Assembly (NCBI GenBank): GCA_015709215.1
Contig: JACCQN010000014.1
Coordinates: 24,977 to 67,500, forward strand
DNA: 42,524 nucleotides
Origin: Bacteroidales bacterium
Lineage (GTDB): Bacteria; Bacteroidota; Bacteroidia; Bacteroidales; F082
Reading direction: 5' to 3'
The position numbers and the translations under genes were made by a program. A model generated the notes under the pieces. The model saw only the letters and a list, made by a program, of their open reading frames with translations. It searched no databases and was not told where the DNA came from. Shown in pieces: positions 1 through 8,524 of the stretch (positions are counted from its first letter, which is position 1; each line of letters begins with the position of its first letter).

Positions 1-48
1 CTTTGTCGAAGAAATTAGTTTCACATCAATTTATATCGGGTTTGCCTT

Positions 49-789
49 ATGTCTGACAGCCTCGTGATTATACCTACATACAACGAGAAAGAAAATATCG
101 AAAAGATTATTCGGACGGTTTTTTCTCTCGAAAAGGATTTTCATATCCTGATTATTGAAGATAATAGCCCGGATGGAACTGCACAGATTGTAAAATCGCT
201 GATACCGGAGTTCCAGGGAAGATTATTTATCGAGGAGCGTAAAGGGAAGCTAGGTCTTGGCACAGCCTATATCCATGGCTTCCAATGGGCACTAGCCCGT
301 AATTACGGCTATATTTTTGAAATGGACGCTGATTTCTCTCATAATCCTGCGGATTTGGAAAGGCTGTATCATGCCTGTGCTTTTGAAGGTGCCGATTTGG
401 CTGTCGGTTCACGCTATATCACAGGTGTTAATGTTGTCAATTGGCCGATGGGCCGTGTGCTGATGTCGTATTATGCCTCAGCTTACGTAAGATTTATTAC
501 TCGTCTCAAGGTGCGCGACACTACTGCTGGTTTTGTCTGTTACACCCGAAAAGTACTGGAAACTATTGATCTAAACAGAATAAAATTTGTTGGCTATGCA
601 TTTCAGATCGAAATGAAATATACAGCCTGCAAACTCGGGTTCAATCTGAAAGAAGTTCCGATAATCTTTACAGATCGCACCGAAGGCACTTCAAAAATGA
701 ATAAGCGTATCTTTAAAGAAGCTATTTTTGGAGTAATTAATCTCAGATTAAGAGGAATAACAGGAAAAATAAAAGCAAGAAAAGCCTAA
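49..789 (+). CDS. Polyprenol-phosphate mannosyltransferase-like family 2 glycosyltransferase
   Basis: A 246-residue GT2 (GT-A fold) enzyme of the dolichyl/polyprenyl-phosphate mannose synthase type, expected to move a hexose from GDP- or UDP-sugar to a polyprenyl phosphate on the cytoplasmic face of the inner membrane. Seen directly: the N-terminal nucleotide-binding start IIPTYNEKENIEKII (about residues 7-21), the acidic IIEDNSPDGTA segment, the metal-binding DADFSHNP (DxD type), GSRY and a late FTDRTEGTSKM loop. No C-terminal transmembrane domain is present, so it is the short soluble/peripheral form. The ATG at 49 gives a full-length N-terminus. It is 4 bases upstream of the dihydroorotase gene, so the two are probably cotranscribed. 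The family is clear. The exact sugar is an inference. Confidence 0.88.
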   Translation: MSDSLVIIPTYNEKENIEKIIRTVFSLEKDFHILIIEDNSPDGTAQIVKSLIPEFQGRLFIEERKGKLGLGTAYIHGFQWALARNYGYIFEMDADFSHNPADLERLYHACAFEGADLAVGSRYITGVNVVNWPMGRVLMSYYASAYVRFITRLKVRDTTAGFVCYTRKVLETIDLNRIKFVGYAFQIEMKYTACKLGFNLKEVPIIFTDRTEGTSKMNKRIFKEAIFGVINLRLRGITGKIKARKA

Positions 790-793
790 AATT

Positions 794-2137
794 ATGCCTG
801 CAACATTAATCCGTAATGCTACTTTGATCAACGAAGGCAAACGGTTTGTTGCCGACCTGCTTATCCGTGATGCATTTATTGAAAAAATTGCTGAGCCGGG
901 CTCAATCCACACAGAAAATGACTTCCGGATTATTGACGCCAAAGGTCTCCTGCTTGTTCCGGGTGTGATTGATGATCAGGTTCATTTTAGGGAACCAGGA
1001 TTGACTTATAAAGCGGATATCCAAAGCGAAAGCCGAGCTGCTATTGCTGGTGGAATTACCAGCTTTATGGAAATGCCCAATACCATTCCCAATGTGCTTA
1101 CACAGGAATTGCTTGAAGAAAAATACCAGTTGGCAGCACAAAAATCAATGGCCAACTATTCGTTTTACATGGGAGCTTCAAACGATAATGTAGCCGAAAT
1201 TGTAAAAACTGATCCCAAAAATGTTTGTGGCATCAAAGTTTTTATGGGTTCCAGCACAGGGAATATGCTGGTAGATGATGAAGAAAGCCTTTCAAAGATA
1301 TTTGCCAACGCTCCTACCTTGGTTGCAGTGCATTGCGAGGACGAAACTACCATCAGGCAAAATCTGGCTGCCTTTCGGGAAAAATATCCAAACGGTGCGC
1401 ATGCTGAGGTTCATCCACAAATCAGAAATGCGGAAGCTTGTTATTTGTCTTCTTCAAAAGCCGTTGCCTTAGCAAAAAAATGTAACACCCGACTACATAT
1501 TTTGCACCTGAGCACAGCTATAGAAACTGCACTTTTTACTAATGAGATTCCGCTTGAAGAAAAACTAATCACAGCTGAAGTTTGTCTGCATCACCTCTGG
1601 TTTAGCGATAAGGATTACGCTCAAAAAGGAAATTTTATCAAATGGAATCCTGCTGTGAAATCGGAAGAAGACCGGCAAGCATTATGGGAGGCGTTGCGTA
1701 ACGGGAAAATTGATGTGGTGGCTACTGATCATGCGCCGCATACTTTTGAAGAAAAATCGCGACCTTATTTTGAAGCACCTTCTGGTGGCCCTATGGTTCA
1801 GCATTTGCTTCCAGCCATGCTCGATCTGGCTCAAAATGGTTATCTTACAACCGAAATGGCCATCGAAAAACTGTGTCACAATCCTGCAAAATTATTTAAT
1901 ATTCAAAAACGCGGTTTTATCCGGGAAGGATATTATGCTGATTTAGTGCTTGTTGATCCAAAACAATCACAAACAGTCTCATCAGAAAATATACAGTATA
2001 AATGCGGCTGGTCGCCTCTGGAAGGAACCAGCCTGAATCATCAGGTTAAATACACCTTTGTAAATGGAGAAATGGCTTATGAGAACGAAAAATTCCATGA
2101 AGAAGTCCGCGGACAAAGGCTTTTATTTGATCGCTAG
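794..2137 (+). CDS. pyrC: Dihydroorotase (amidohydrolase superfamily)
   Basis: A 447-residue cytosolic enzyme that cyclises N-carbamoyl-aspartate to dihydroorotate, the third step of pyrimidine synthesis. The beta-strand 1 metal motif appears as IDDQVHFREPG (residues 59-69). Further amidohydrolase signatures follow: GIKVFMGSSTGNM (lysine 148), VHCED, HILHLST and ATDHAPH near the C-terminus. Length and order fit the class I/dihydroorotase-allantoinase branch. Odd point: the usual first metal-binding histidine of D-x-H-x-H is glutamine 62. I recall this substitution in Bacteroidota dihydroorotases, so it is probably not inactivating. It follows the glycosyltransferase by 4 bases, and its 3' end overlaps the next gene by 41 bases. 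A hydantoinase-like substrate is the main alternative. Confidence 0.88.
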   Translation: MPATLIRNATLINEGKRFVADLLIRDAFIEKIAEPGSIHTENDFRIIDAKGLLLVPGVIDDQVHFREPGLTYKADIQSESRAAIAGGITSFMEMPNTIPNVLTQELLEEKYQLAAQKSMANYSFYMGASNDNVAEIVKTDPKNVCGIKVFMGSSTGNMLVDDEESLSKIFANAPTLVAVHCEDETTIRQNLAAFREKYPNGAHAEVHPQIRNAEACYLSSSKAVALAKKCNTRLHILHLSTAIETALFTNEIPLEEKLITAEVCLHHLWFSDKDYAQKGNFIKWNPAVKSEEDRQALWEALRNGKIDVVATDHAPHTFEEKSRPYFEAPSGGPMVQHLLPAMLDLAQNGYLTTEMAIEKLCHNPAKLFNIQKRGFIREGYYADLVLVDPKQSQTVSSENIQYKCGWSPLEGTSLNHQVKYTFVNGEMAYENEKFHEEVRGQRLLFDR

Positions 2138-2573
2138 TGGGGCTATCCTTTTTTTTCTGGTTAGTTTTTTATCTGCCTGTCAGCAAAAACCAGAGCAGGA
2201 AGAAGATTTGACTTCAGAAATCATTGATACCTGGGATAATGGCAAACCAAAGATTATCCGTTTTTTTCGTGAAGACGAGAGCGGTCAAAAAATTCTGGTA
2301 CATGAAAAACAATATTATCCTGAAGGTGCTTTAAGTATGCAAGGCGATTACCAGAATAACAAACGAACAGGTATTTGGAAATCTTGGTATGAAGACGGCA
2401 GCTTATGGAGTGAAGGTCGTTTCGTAAATGGAAAACGCGACGGCCTGGGAACTGTGTATCATCCTAATGGCAAAAAACATATTGAAGGCGCTTATACAAA
2501 CGGGAAACGCACAGGCGTATGGCGTTCGTGGAATGAAAACGGTAAACTGATCAGCGAACAAACGCTACCTTAA
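2097..2573 (+). CDS. MORN-repeat (YwqK-type) lipoprotein
   Basis: A 158-residue predicted lipoprotein. The N-terminus is basic, then a hydrophobic stretch ends in the lipobox LSAC (cysteine 28). The rest is a run of toxin-antitoxin YwqK/MORN-like repeats of about 23 residues: YYPEGALSMQGDY, WYEDGSLWSEGRF, YHPNGKKHIEGAY and WNENGKLISEQT, separated by NKRTGIWKS-like linkers. Such repeats form short beta-hairpin sheets, and no enzymatic function is implied. The ATG at 2097 (MKKSADK) is chosen because it gives a normal signal peptide. ATGs at 2064 and 2079 add charged residues before it. Any usable start lies inside the dihydroorotase gene, so a 41-base overlap and translational coupling are likely. 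It converges with the next gene, sharing 4 bases. The function is unknown. Confidence 0.75.
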   Translation: MKKSADKGFYLIASGAILFFLVSFLSACQQKPEQEEDLTSEIIDTWDNGKPKIIRFFREDESGQKILVHEKQYYPEGALSMQGDYQNNKRTGIWKSWYEDGSLWSEGRFVNGKRDGLGTVYHPNGKKHIEGAYTNGKRTGVWRSWNENGKLISEQTLP

Positions 2574-3601
2574 TCCACATTCAGGTATAAAACCACTGGT
2601 AAGTGGTCGCTAAAACCACCAAAATAACGACCGCCCGACGACATTCTGTTAGGCCGTGCTTCACCTTCCTTTGGCTGATACAGCATCCAGGGATGTTTTA
2701 CTACTTGAAAAGCTCTTACAGATGGCTTTTCAGGGTTTAGCAATGTGCGAGAAACAATCACCTGATCAAAAAAGTCCCAGCTACGGTAGTAAAGTGTACC
2801 CTTTCCTGCTTCAAAAAGCGGAAGGCTAAGGTTGAACAAGCTGTTTGTTGCATCCAAATCTTTCGGACTAACAGCTTGCAAATGAGATGTGATGCTAAGG
2901 TCAGTAGGATTATCATTCAAATCGCCCATAATCACAATATGCGCCATAGGATCGATTGCCAGCAGGGAATCTGACAATTGTCTCAGAAAATCACCATAAT
3001 GTGCTCTTCTTGGAGCCGTTTCATCTTTGCCACCATAGCGTGAAGTCCAGTGATTTACAAAAATATGCAAGGTATCTCCTCCCGAAATCAAACCTTTCAC
3101 ATACAATACATGCCGCATGCTTTCAGGCGCTTCCAAATTCGGTTCAAGCGCCTTCGTAGCCAGTATTTTAAAATAATCTTTACGATAGATTGCGGCAACT
3201 TCAATCCCACGATTGTCATTATCGCTGATATGAATAATGCTGTAATCTGCTTCGTCAAGTGCCGGTGCTTTCACCAAATCATCAAGCACTTCCCGGTTTT
3301 CTATTTCTGCCAAACCAACAAAATGGGGGAAATCCAAACTATCAAGGGCAGCTATTACACGTGCTTTTTGGGTCAGCGAATTTTGATATTTTTCGGTATT
3401 CCAATCCAGTTTTGATCCTGGGAGAAACTCCTCATCATTGATGGTTGGATCATCAATTGTATCATAAAGATTCTCTATATTATAAAAAGCTGCCATCCAG
3501 GCGTCATTTGGCTTTTTAACGGATTGTTTTGACAGATTGCAGCTCGTAAGAAAAAACGTAAAGCCAAGCAGCAACAAAATTGAATTTTTAATAAAACGCA
3601 T
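2570..3601 (-). CDS. Secreted endonuclease/exonuclease/phosphatase-family lipoprotein
   Basis: A 343-residue protein with a signal peptide ending in LTSC (cysteine 21), so a predicted lipoprotein. The EEP (DNase I-like) fold is seen from N to C: FYNIENLYD with the metal-site asparagine, VGLAEIEN with the catalytic glutamate, FVNHWTSRYGG with the histidine, MGDLNDNPTD with the Asp/Asn pair, and the C-terminal SDHLPV. Family members cleave phosphodiester bonds in nucleic acid or inositol phosphates. A periplasmic or surface location suggests scavenging of nucleotides or phosphate, which is an inference. It is the last gene of the era-der-S4 operon: its ATG shares one base with the S4 gene stop (TAATG arrangement), so translational coupling is likely. 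Confidence 0.82.
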   Translation of the reverse strand: MRFIKNSILLLLGFTFFLTSCNLSKQSVKKPNDAWMAAFYNIENLYDTIDDPTINDEEFLPGSKLDWNTEKYQNSLTQKARVIAALDSLDFPHFVGLAEIENREVLDDLVKAPALDEADYSIIHISDNDNRGIEVAAIYRKDYFKILATKALEPNLEAPESMRHVLYVKGLISGGDTLHIFVNHWTSRYGGKDETAPRRAHYGDFLRQLSDSLLAIDPMAHIVIMGDLNDNPTDLSITSHLQAVSPKDLDATNSLFNLSLPLFEAGKGTLYYRSWDFFDQVIVSRTLLNPEKPSVRAFQVVKHPWMLYQPKEGEARPNRMSSGGRYFGGFSDHLPVVLYLNVD

Positions 3602-3981
3602 TATTCGTCTGTTTTGAGTTTGTCAATTAATCTTCTTTCTTTTTTGGTTGGCCGTCCCAATCCTCGGCTCCTATACTCAGTTTTGGTAGCTTTAACCAGT
3701 TCATAACGTTCATATTCTTCCACAGGCGTATGATCAATCAGCAGGTTTTCGACCAGTTTGGCGGCTACTCTGTTTTTAGCAGGTTCTTTCACTTCCACTT
3801 TTCGATGCAGTTGTCCGATCTGTACTTCGATCAGGTCGCCTGCTTTCACCTCACGGGAAGCCTTTACTGCCATTCCGTCCATTTTTACCTTTCCGCCTTT
3901 GCAAGCCTCGGCAGCCTGCGTACGGGTTTTAAAAAGTCGAACAGCCCACATCCATTTGTCTATCCTAACCGATTCGCTCAT
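3601..3981 (-). CDS. S4-domain RNA-binding protein (Hsp15/HslR-like)
   Basis: A 126-residue basic protein. The S4 RNA-binding domain fills the N-terminal half: the start [19 protein letters not shown], then GGKVKMDG and [10 protein letters not shown] lysine/arginine-rich tail follows ([16 protein letters not shown]). This layout matches the Hsp15 family, which in E. coli binds 50S subunits carrying stalled nascent chains and helps recycle them. The ATGA overlap with der (4 bases) and the one-base overlap with the downstream lipoprotein gene indicate an operon of ribosome-related functions (Era, Der, S4) followed by an unrelated secreted enzyme. Assignment to the S4 family is secure; the specific ribosome-rescue role is carried over from the family. 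Confidence 0.87.
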   Translation of the reverse strand: MSESVRIDKWMWAVRLFKTRTQAAEACKGGKVKMDGMAVKASREVKAGDLIEVQIGQLHRKVEVKEPAKNRVAAKLVENLLIDHTPVEEYERYELVKATKTEYRSRGLGRPTKKERRLIDKLKTDE

Positions 3982-5285
3982 TTTTGCCTGAAATACAATT
4001 GAATAGGAACTCCTTTAAAATTGAATTGTTCGCGCAACTTGTTTTCAAGAAAGCGTCTGTAGGATTCTTTTACATCTTTTGGGAAATTACAGAAAAACAC
4101 AAATTGTGGTGTTTGCGTTTTCAACTGCGTAATATATTTGATTTTCACATATTTGCCACGCGTTGTCGCTGGTGGCGGAGAAGCCTGAATAATAGGCAAC
4201 AACAATTCGTTTAGCTGTGAAGTTGCAATACGGCGATTACGGTTTTCGTAAACCTCATGTGCTGCTTCAAGTACCTTGAAAATCCTTTGTTTATTAATTA
4301 CGGAAGTAAAAACAATCGGAAGATCAGTAAAAGGTGCAGTTCGCTCTTTAATAGCTTTTTCATGTTCCAGATGGGTGTTGTTTTCCTTTTCAATCAAATC
4401 CCATTTATTGGCCACAATCACAACGCCTTTGCGGTTTTTCTCGGCCAGTTTGAGAATATTCAGATCCTGAGCTTCAATACCCGATTGAGCATCAATCAAA
4501 AGAATCACCACATCACTTTCCTCAATCGAACGAATAGCACGCATTACAGAGTAAAACTCAATATTTTCGTACACCTTTCCTTTTTTTCGCAAGCCGGCAG
4601 TATCTACCAGGATAAAATTCATTCCAAAAGCATTGTATTCGGTATGAATGCTATCGCGTGTTGTGCCGGCTATGGATGTAACAATATTGCGCTCTATTCC
4701 TAGAAAAGCATTGATAATAGACGATTTCCCAACATTGGGACGCCCCACCACAGCAAACTTAGGCAGGTCACTTTCGATGGTAGTCATTTCCTCTGGCAAA
4801 AGTTTTACCATTTCATCCAGCAGCTCGCCGGTGCCACTGCCATTAATAGCCGAAATAGGGAATGGCTCACCTAAACCCAAGGAATAAAACTCCTGTGCAT
4901 CGGCAATACGATCGGGGTTATCCACTTTGTTGGCAACAAGCAACACCTTTTTCTTTGATTGACGCAACATGTTTGCCGCCTCCTTATCTAATATATGAAC
5001 CCCTTCGCGAGCATCTACAACAAAAAATATCACATCGGCCTCATCAATTGCGATGGCCACCTGCTTACGGATTTCCTCTTCAAAAATATCATCAGAGCCA
5101 ACCACATAACCACCCGTATCAATCAGCGAAAAAGTTTTGCCGTTCCAGTCGCTACGACCATAATGACGATCGCGGGTAACGCCGCTGGTTTCCTCTACAA
5201 TTGCCTGTCGCGCCTGCACTAATCTGTTAAAAAACGTAGACTTTCCTACATTGGGTCTGCCCACAATTGCCGCAATATTTGTCAT
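3978..5285 (-). CDS. der: Ribosome biogenesis GTPase Der (EngA)
   Basis: A 435-residue GTPase with two tandem G domains, the hallmark of Der. The first has [10 protein letters not shown] near residue 8, DTGGY and NKVDN. The second has [10 protein letters not shown] near residue 181, DTAGLRKKG and NKWDL. The C-terminal KH-like domain carries the usual [20 protein letters not shown]-type segment and ends PIQLYFRQK. Der acts in the cytoplasm in late 50S subunit assembly. It lies 17 bases after era and overlaps the S4 gene by 4 bases. All switch and nucleotide-binding residues expected of the family are visible, so it should be active. Confidence 0.97.
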   Translation of the reverse strand: MTNIAAIVGRPNVGKSTFFNRLVQARQAIVEETSGVTRDRHYGRSDWNGKTFSLIDTGGYVVGSDDIFEEEIRKQVAIAIDEADVIFFVVDAREGVHILDKEAANMLRQSKKKVLLVANKVDNPDRIADAQEFYSLGLGEPFPISAINGSGTGELLDEMVKLLPEEMTTIESDLPKFAVVGRPNVGKSSIINAFLGIERNIVTSIAGTTRDSIHTEYNAFGMNFILVDTAGLRKKGKVYENIEFYSVMRAIRSIEESDVVILLIDAQSGIEAQDLNILKLAEKNRKGVVIVANKWDLIEKENNTHLEHEKAIKERTAPFTDLPIVFTSVINKQRIFKVLEAAHEVYENRNRRIATSQLNELLLPIIQASPPPATTRGKYVKIKYITQLKTQTPQFVFFCNFPKDVKESYRRFLENKLREQFNFKGVPIQLYFRQK

Positions 5286-5302
5286 TTAAATAGTATTTAT
5301 TT

Positions 5303-6187
5303 TCAGGCTTCATAGCCAAAGCGGCGTAGCATTTGCTCGTCGTCGCGCCAGTTTTTATTCACTTTCACACTCAGTTCCAGAAACACTTTTTTGCCTACAA
5401 ACTCCTCAATATCAGCTCTTGCCTGTGTTCCTGTTTTTTTAATAGCGCTGCCCTGCTTGCCAATCAAAATGGCTTTTTGCGAGTCGCGTGCAGCAAAAAT
5501 GATGGCCTGTATCCTGATCAGCTTTTCAGTTTCTTCGTAAGCATCTACCGCTACTTCAACAGAGTAAGGAATTTCCTGTTTATAATTCAGCAGTATTTTT
5601 TCGCGGATAATTTCAGCAATAAAAAAACGCATGGATTTATCAGTCAGCTCATCTTTTGGAAAATACGGCGGTGATTCAGGAATTTTTCCAAGAATCTGTT
5701 GAAAAAGATAAGCCACATTATGCCCGGGTAAAGCTGCCAGCGGGAATACCGTAGCACCCGGCAAAGCCTCGTTCCAGAAGGCAACAGCTTGCTCAACCCT
5801 TGGTTGATCAGAAAGATCGATTTTGTTGATGAGCACAAAAACAGGAACCTTACTGTGTTGCAACTTCTCGATCGTTGAAGTATGATGCTGAGCCGGATCG
5901 CTGACGTCAACCATAAACAAAATCAAATCAGCATCAATAAAAGCCGTTTCCACAAACTGATTCATCACATGATGCATTTTGTAGGCCGGTTGGTGGATTA
6001 TGCCCGGTGTGTCGGAAAAAACAATCTGAAAATTGTCGCCATTTACGATTCCCAAGATGCGATGGCGGGTTGTTTGTGCTTTTGAAGTGATGATCGAAAG
6101 CTTTTCGCCAACCAGTGCATTCATCAGTGTTGACTTGCCAACATTGGGGTTTCCGACAATATTAACATATCCGGCTTTATGTGTCAT
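5303..6187 (-). CDS. era: GTPase Era
   Basis: A 294-residue Era protein. The N-terminal G domain has GNPNVGKSTLMNAL (G1), the T-T-R-H switch I region, DTPGI (G3) and INKIDL (G4). The C-terminal KH domain carries IGKQGSAIKK, followed by FLELSVKVNKNWRDDE and the terminal RRFGYEA. Era binds the 3' end of 16S rRNA and is needed for 30S maturation. It is the first gene of the leftward operon with der. Its upstream region (6188-6290) is shared with the promoter of the divergent initiator tRNA gene. Confidence 0.97.
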   Translation of the reverse strand: MTHKAGYVNIVGNPNVGKSTLMNALVGEKLSIITSKAQTTRHRILGIVNGDNFQIVFSDTPGIIHQPAYKMHHVMNQFVETAFIDADLILFMVDVSDPAQHHTSTIEKLQHSKVPVFVLINKIDLSDQPRVEQAVAFWNEALPGATVFPLAALPGHNVAYLFQQILGKIPESPPYFPKDELTDKSMRFFIAEIIREKILLNYKQEIPYSVEVAVDAYEETEKLIRIQAIIFAARDSQKAILIGKQGSAIKKTGTQARADIEEFVGKKVFLELSVKVNKNWRDDEQMLRRFGYEA

Positions 6188-6209
6188 TTAAAAATATTTG
6201 CTGAAAAAT

Positions 6210-6240
6210 TTGCTTTGCAAAGTAACAAAATATATCTTTG
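6210..6240 (+). promoter_or_regulatory. Bacteroidota-type promoter for the initiator tRNA
   Basis: TTG at 6210-6212 (part of TTTG) is followed after 20 bases by TATCTTTG at 6233-6240. This matches the TTG / TAnnTTTG promoter of the Bacteroidota primary sigma factor. Transcription would start near 6247, leaving a leader of about 43 bases before the tRNA. The match is by eye. Confidence 0.7.
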
Positions 6241-6289
6241 CACTCCCATTTCGGAAACGGATTTAGTTTCACATCGAAATGCCGCACAT

Positions 6290-6361
6290 TGCGGGGTGGA
6301 GCAGAGGCAGCTCGTTGGGCTCATAACCCAAAGGTCAGAGGTTCGAATCCTCTCCCCGCTA
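6290..6361 (+). tRNA. Initiator tRNA-fMet (CAT anticodon)
   Basis: The cloverleaf folds cleanly. Acceptor strands are 6290-6296 and 6354-6360, with discriminator A at 6361. The D arm is GAGC/GCTC. The anticodon stem TTGGG/CCCAA closes a CTCATAA loop with CAT at 6322-6324. The T arm is AGAGG/CCTCT around TTCGAAT. It is an initiator rather than an elongator because positions 1 and 72 cannot pair (T and T), three G-C pairs stack at the bottom of the anticodon stem, and the D stem carries A11-T24. The CCA end is not encoded. A strong terminator follows directly. Confidence 0.95.
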
Positions 6362-6364
6362 CAA

Positions 6365-6406
6365 AAACCCTTTTAGCTTTAATAGTTGAAAGGGTTTATT
6401 TTTTTT
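6365..6406 (+). terminator. Rho-independent terminator after the tRNA
   Basis: AAACCCTTT (6365-6373) pairs perfectly with AAAGGGTTT (6389-6397) across a 15-base loop. The sequence then runs into ATTTTTTTT. It ends the initiator tRNA transcript. Confidence 0.85.
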
Positions 6407-6579
6407 AGAACGATTCAACAGGCCCATCAGTTTAATTTCGAACCAACAATACTCTAAAGGCTAGTATTGTACCAATAATTTTCACTAAAAAAATTGATAA
6501 CCAAAGAATATATCCAGGGTGGGTTATCAGAAATGATTAATGATATTCTCATGAAATATAACTTCAAACCGAATGCGTT

Positions 6580-6815
6580 ATAAATAATCACTGTTGTCCG
6601 GTAAAATAATAATGTCGGCCCTACGGGGCTTTTTCTTAACCTGTAATGCACTGGCTACCCATATTTTGTCCCTGGCGGGACTGCCCCGCCAGGGACAAAA
6701 TGTGGGAGCATAAAAGCTTACCCCTGATTATCCCAAGTCCCGTAGGGACGGCATTAATACAGCGATTGAGCGTTTTTATTTAAATTACACCGGATAACAA
6801 TGATAAATAATCACT
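6580..6815. mobile_element. MITE-like nested inverted-repeat element
   Basis: This element fills most of the 6407-6847 gap between the tRNA terminator and the amidase gene; I see no gene in that gap. Three nested inverted repeats share one centre. The outer arms are 6587-6602 and 6789-6804 (ATCACTGTTGTCCGGT against ATCATTGTTATCCGGT, 14 of 16). The middle arms are 6611-6631 and 6735-6755 (18 of 21). The inner arms are 6658-6679 and 6685-6706 (21 of 22, 5-base loop). The 13-mer ATAAATAATCACT flanks it as a direct repeat at 6580-6592 and 6803-6815. It has no coding capacity. This looks like a non-autonomous transposable or REP-like element. The family is not identified, and how much of the direct repeat is target-site duplication is uncertain because it overlaps the outer arms. 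Confidence 0.65.
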
Positions 6816-6847
6816 AAGGGTATAAATTATTTCCAGAATTGTTACAT

Positions 6848-7903
6848 TTAGTAACTAATTCCCTCAAATTTAAACAGTTCGTGTTCTACAAACGAATCAA
6901 GTGCATTACCTGCATAAGTCTCTTTATTCACGATCGAGAGTTTTTTCACGGGATTACCTTCTGTGAAATCAACTTGTTTCAAATCAACCCAGAAAATGTT
7001 GGGTGTGAGTGTAGTTTCGAAGTAGTAAACCAGATTTTTATGATCAGAAACACAACGCCAGCGTGTGGAGGAAATATTGGGTTGTCCGGGCGTAGAAATG
7101 CCATAAGGTACCGAAACATTTCTGATTACGCTGAAAACACTGGCTACTGCAACCCTGTAATCGTCTGTTTTGGGAATAGCATCGATATAAAAACTTGCTC
7201 TGGCATACCGATCAGCAGCGCGATTGGTACCCGGAAGCATGGTAGTGCCTCCTATTTCTTTCCAGTATTCATCGAGGGCAAGCTGCTTTTCGAAAATGGG
7301 AGAGTTAGTCATGACTGTATAATCAGGGCTGTGATGAATAGTTAGTTTACCATCCACATATTCAAAGATTGCATTGTCGCCACTTGCATCTGAAATAGAT
7401 AGGTGAAGTGTTGTGAGGCGGCTGGTTCCGGGTATTTCAGCCGTAACTACCACAAATTCTTCTTTTTGCAATTCGTTTACTGCTTCTTCCACTGTGGCAA
7501 ATTGATCAAGTACATATTGAGCCCATAAAGCGATCGACATGCCTTGCTTTTTGCCGTCCCATTTTTCATATTCCGATTCTGCTAACCATAGCACATTGGC
7601 CACTAATCCGGCTTCATTCATGCCATCAGAAGTGGCAACATCAAAACCGGAAGCAATGATACTACCGTATTTGGATTTCCAGGTGAATGAGTTTTTACCA
7701 ACTTCACCATTTCTTTCCATCCCGCGTGGCAAAAGCCAGAGGTTTGTTCCAATATCGGTACTCCAGTCCATTGAACGAGCAGTAAGTATAAGACCATCAT
7801 TGCCTTTGTAAACCGCTCTTGTGCAAGCATTTGATGTTAGGTTAATTAGAGTAAGGCTGAAAATTAGAAAGAACCCAAAAAAAGAGATTAATTGTTTCTT
7901 CAT
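6848..7903 (-). CDS. Secreted choloylglycine hydrolase / penicillin V acylase-family amidase
   Basis: A 351-residue member of the linear amide C-N hydrolase (Ntn-hydrolase) family. The signal peptide (residues 1-26) ends just before cysteine 27 in NACTRAVY, which would become the N-terminal nucleophile after cleavage. Other family residues are visible: LTARSMDW (Arg and Asp), NEAGLVANVLWL, the MTNSP asparagine and NRAADRYARASFY (Arg). The family hydrolyses amide bonds such as conjugated bile salts, penicillin V or acyl-homoserine lactones. In a non-gut setting, signal-lactone or peptide-amide cleavage is as likely as bile-salt hydrolysis, so no substrate is assigned. It lies 12 bases downstream of marC. 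Confidence 0.85.
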   Translation of the reverse strand: MKKQLISFFGFFLIFSLTLINLTSNACTRAVYKGNDGLILTARSMDWSTDIGTNLWLLPRGMERNGEVGKNSFTWKSKYGSIIASGFDVATSDGMNEAGLVANVLWLAESEYEKWDGKKQGMSIALWAQYVLDQFATVEEAVNELQKEEFVVVTAEIPGTSRLTTLHLSISDASGDNAIFEYVDGKLTIHHSPDYTVMTNSPIFEKQLALDEYWKEIGGTTMLPGTNRAADRYARASFYIDAIPKTDDYRVAVASVFSVIRNVSVPYGISTPGQPNISSTRWRCVSDHKNLVYYFETTLTPNIFWVDLKQVDFTEGNPVKKLSIVNKETYAGNALDSFVEHELFKFEGISY

Positions 7904-7915
7904 GAGAATAAAGTT

Positions 7916-8524
7916 TTAGTTAAAAAAATATTGTGTAATGCCATCAAGGACACTTTTTACGGCCATCGAAGCAAGTAAAAGTCCCATCACACGACTGATA
8001 ATGCTGGCTCCTCCATTGCCGATCAATTTGAAAATAAAATGTGAACCAAGCATAAGGAATAATACAATTAACAGTACGATCAATAAAATTATCGCTGTAA
8101 TGAATTGATCCCAAAAACCATAAATACTGTTTTCGGTGAGCAAAACAGCTGCCATCATAGCCCCAGGACTGGCGATGGAAGGAATGGCAAGGGGAAAAAC
8201 AGAAGGGTCGTTATTTTTTTTGATTGATTTTATTTCATCATCGGGTTTGCTTTCGCCAAAGATCATCATGAGCGCAAAAACAAATAAAACTATCCCACCA
8301 GCAATCTGAAAGGCAGCTAGTGGAATATCCATGGCATCTAACAACAATTCGCCGGCTAGTATAAAAAACAACAGTACTAAAGCCGATAGTCCAACAGCTT
8401 TTAAAGCAATACGTTTTTTTTCTGATCGGGAATAAGCCGCAGTGCTGGCCATAAAAACTGGGAGGGTTCCAATTGGATCAATTACTGCAAAAAGTAGTAT
8501 AAATTGCGTGAGTAGTTCGTTCAT
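7916..8524 (-). CDS. MarC-family integral membrane protein
   Basis: A 202-residue protein of about six hydrophobic segments matching the MarC/UPF0056 family. It begins with a hydrophobic helix containing FAVIDPIGTLPVFMA, has an AGGIVLFVFALMMIFGE helix, then the conserved PLAIPSIASPGAMMA loop, and ends with a segment rich in small residues (GGASIISRVMGLLLASMAV). These proteins lie in the inner membrane. Despite the name, a role in multiple antibiotic resistance was withdrawn for E. coli MarC, and transport function is unproven. The ATG at 8524 overlaps the stop of an Rhs remnant. The amidase gene follows after 12 bases in the same direction. Confidence 0.88.
   Translation of the reverse strand: MNELLTQFILLFAVIDPIGTLPVFMASTAAYSRSEKKRIALKAVGLSALVLLFFILAGELLLDAMDIPLAAFQIAGGIVLFVFALMMIFGESKPDDEIKSIKKNNDPSVFPLAIPSIASPGAMMAAVLLTENSIYGFWDQFITAIILLIVLLIVLFLMLGSHFIFKLIGNGGASIISRVMGLLLASMAVKSVLDGITQYFFN

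Noticed and set aside
2064-2096. A longer N-terminus of the MORN-repeat lipoprotein
   Set aside because: It adds charged residues before the signal peptide and deepens the overlap with dihydroorotase.
6179-6376. A 65-codon open frame running rightwards across the initiator tRNA
   Set aside because: It covers the era upstream region and the whole tRNA, and its product has no recognisable features.
6454-6651. A 65-codon leftward frame in the tRNA-amidase gap
   Set aside because: It runs into the inverted-repeat element and shows no signal peptide, domain or start-site support.
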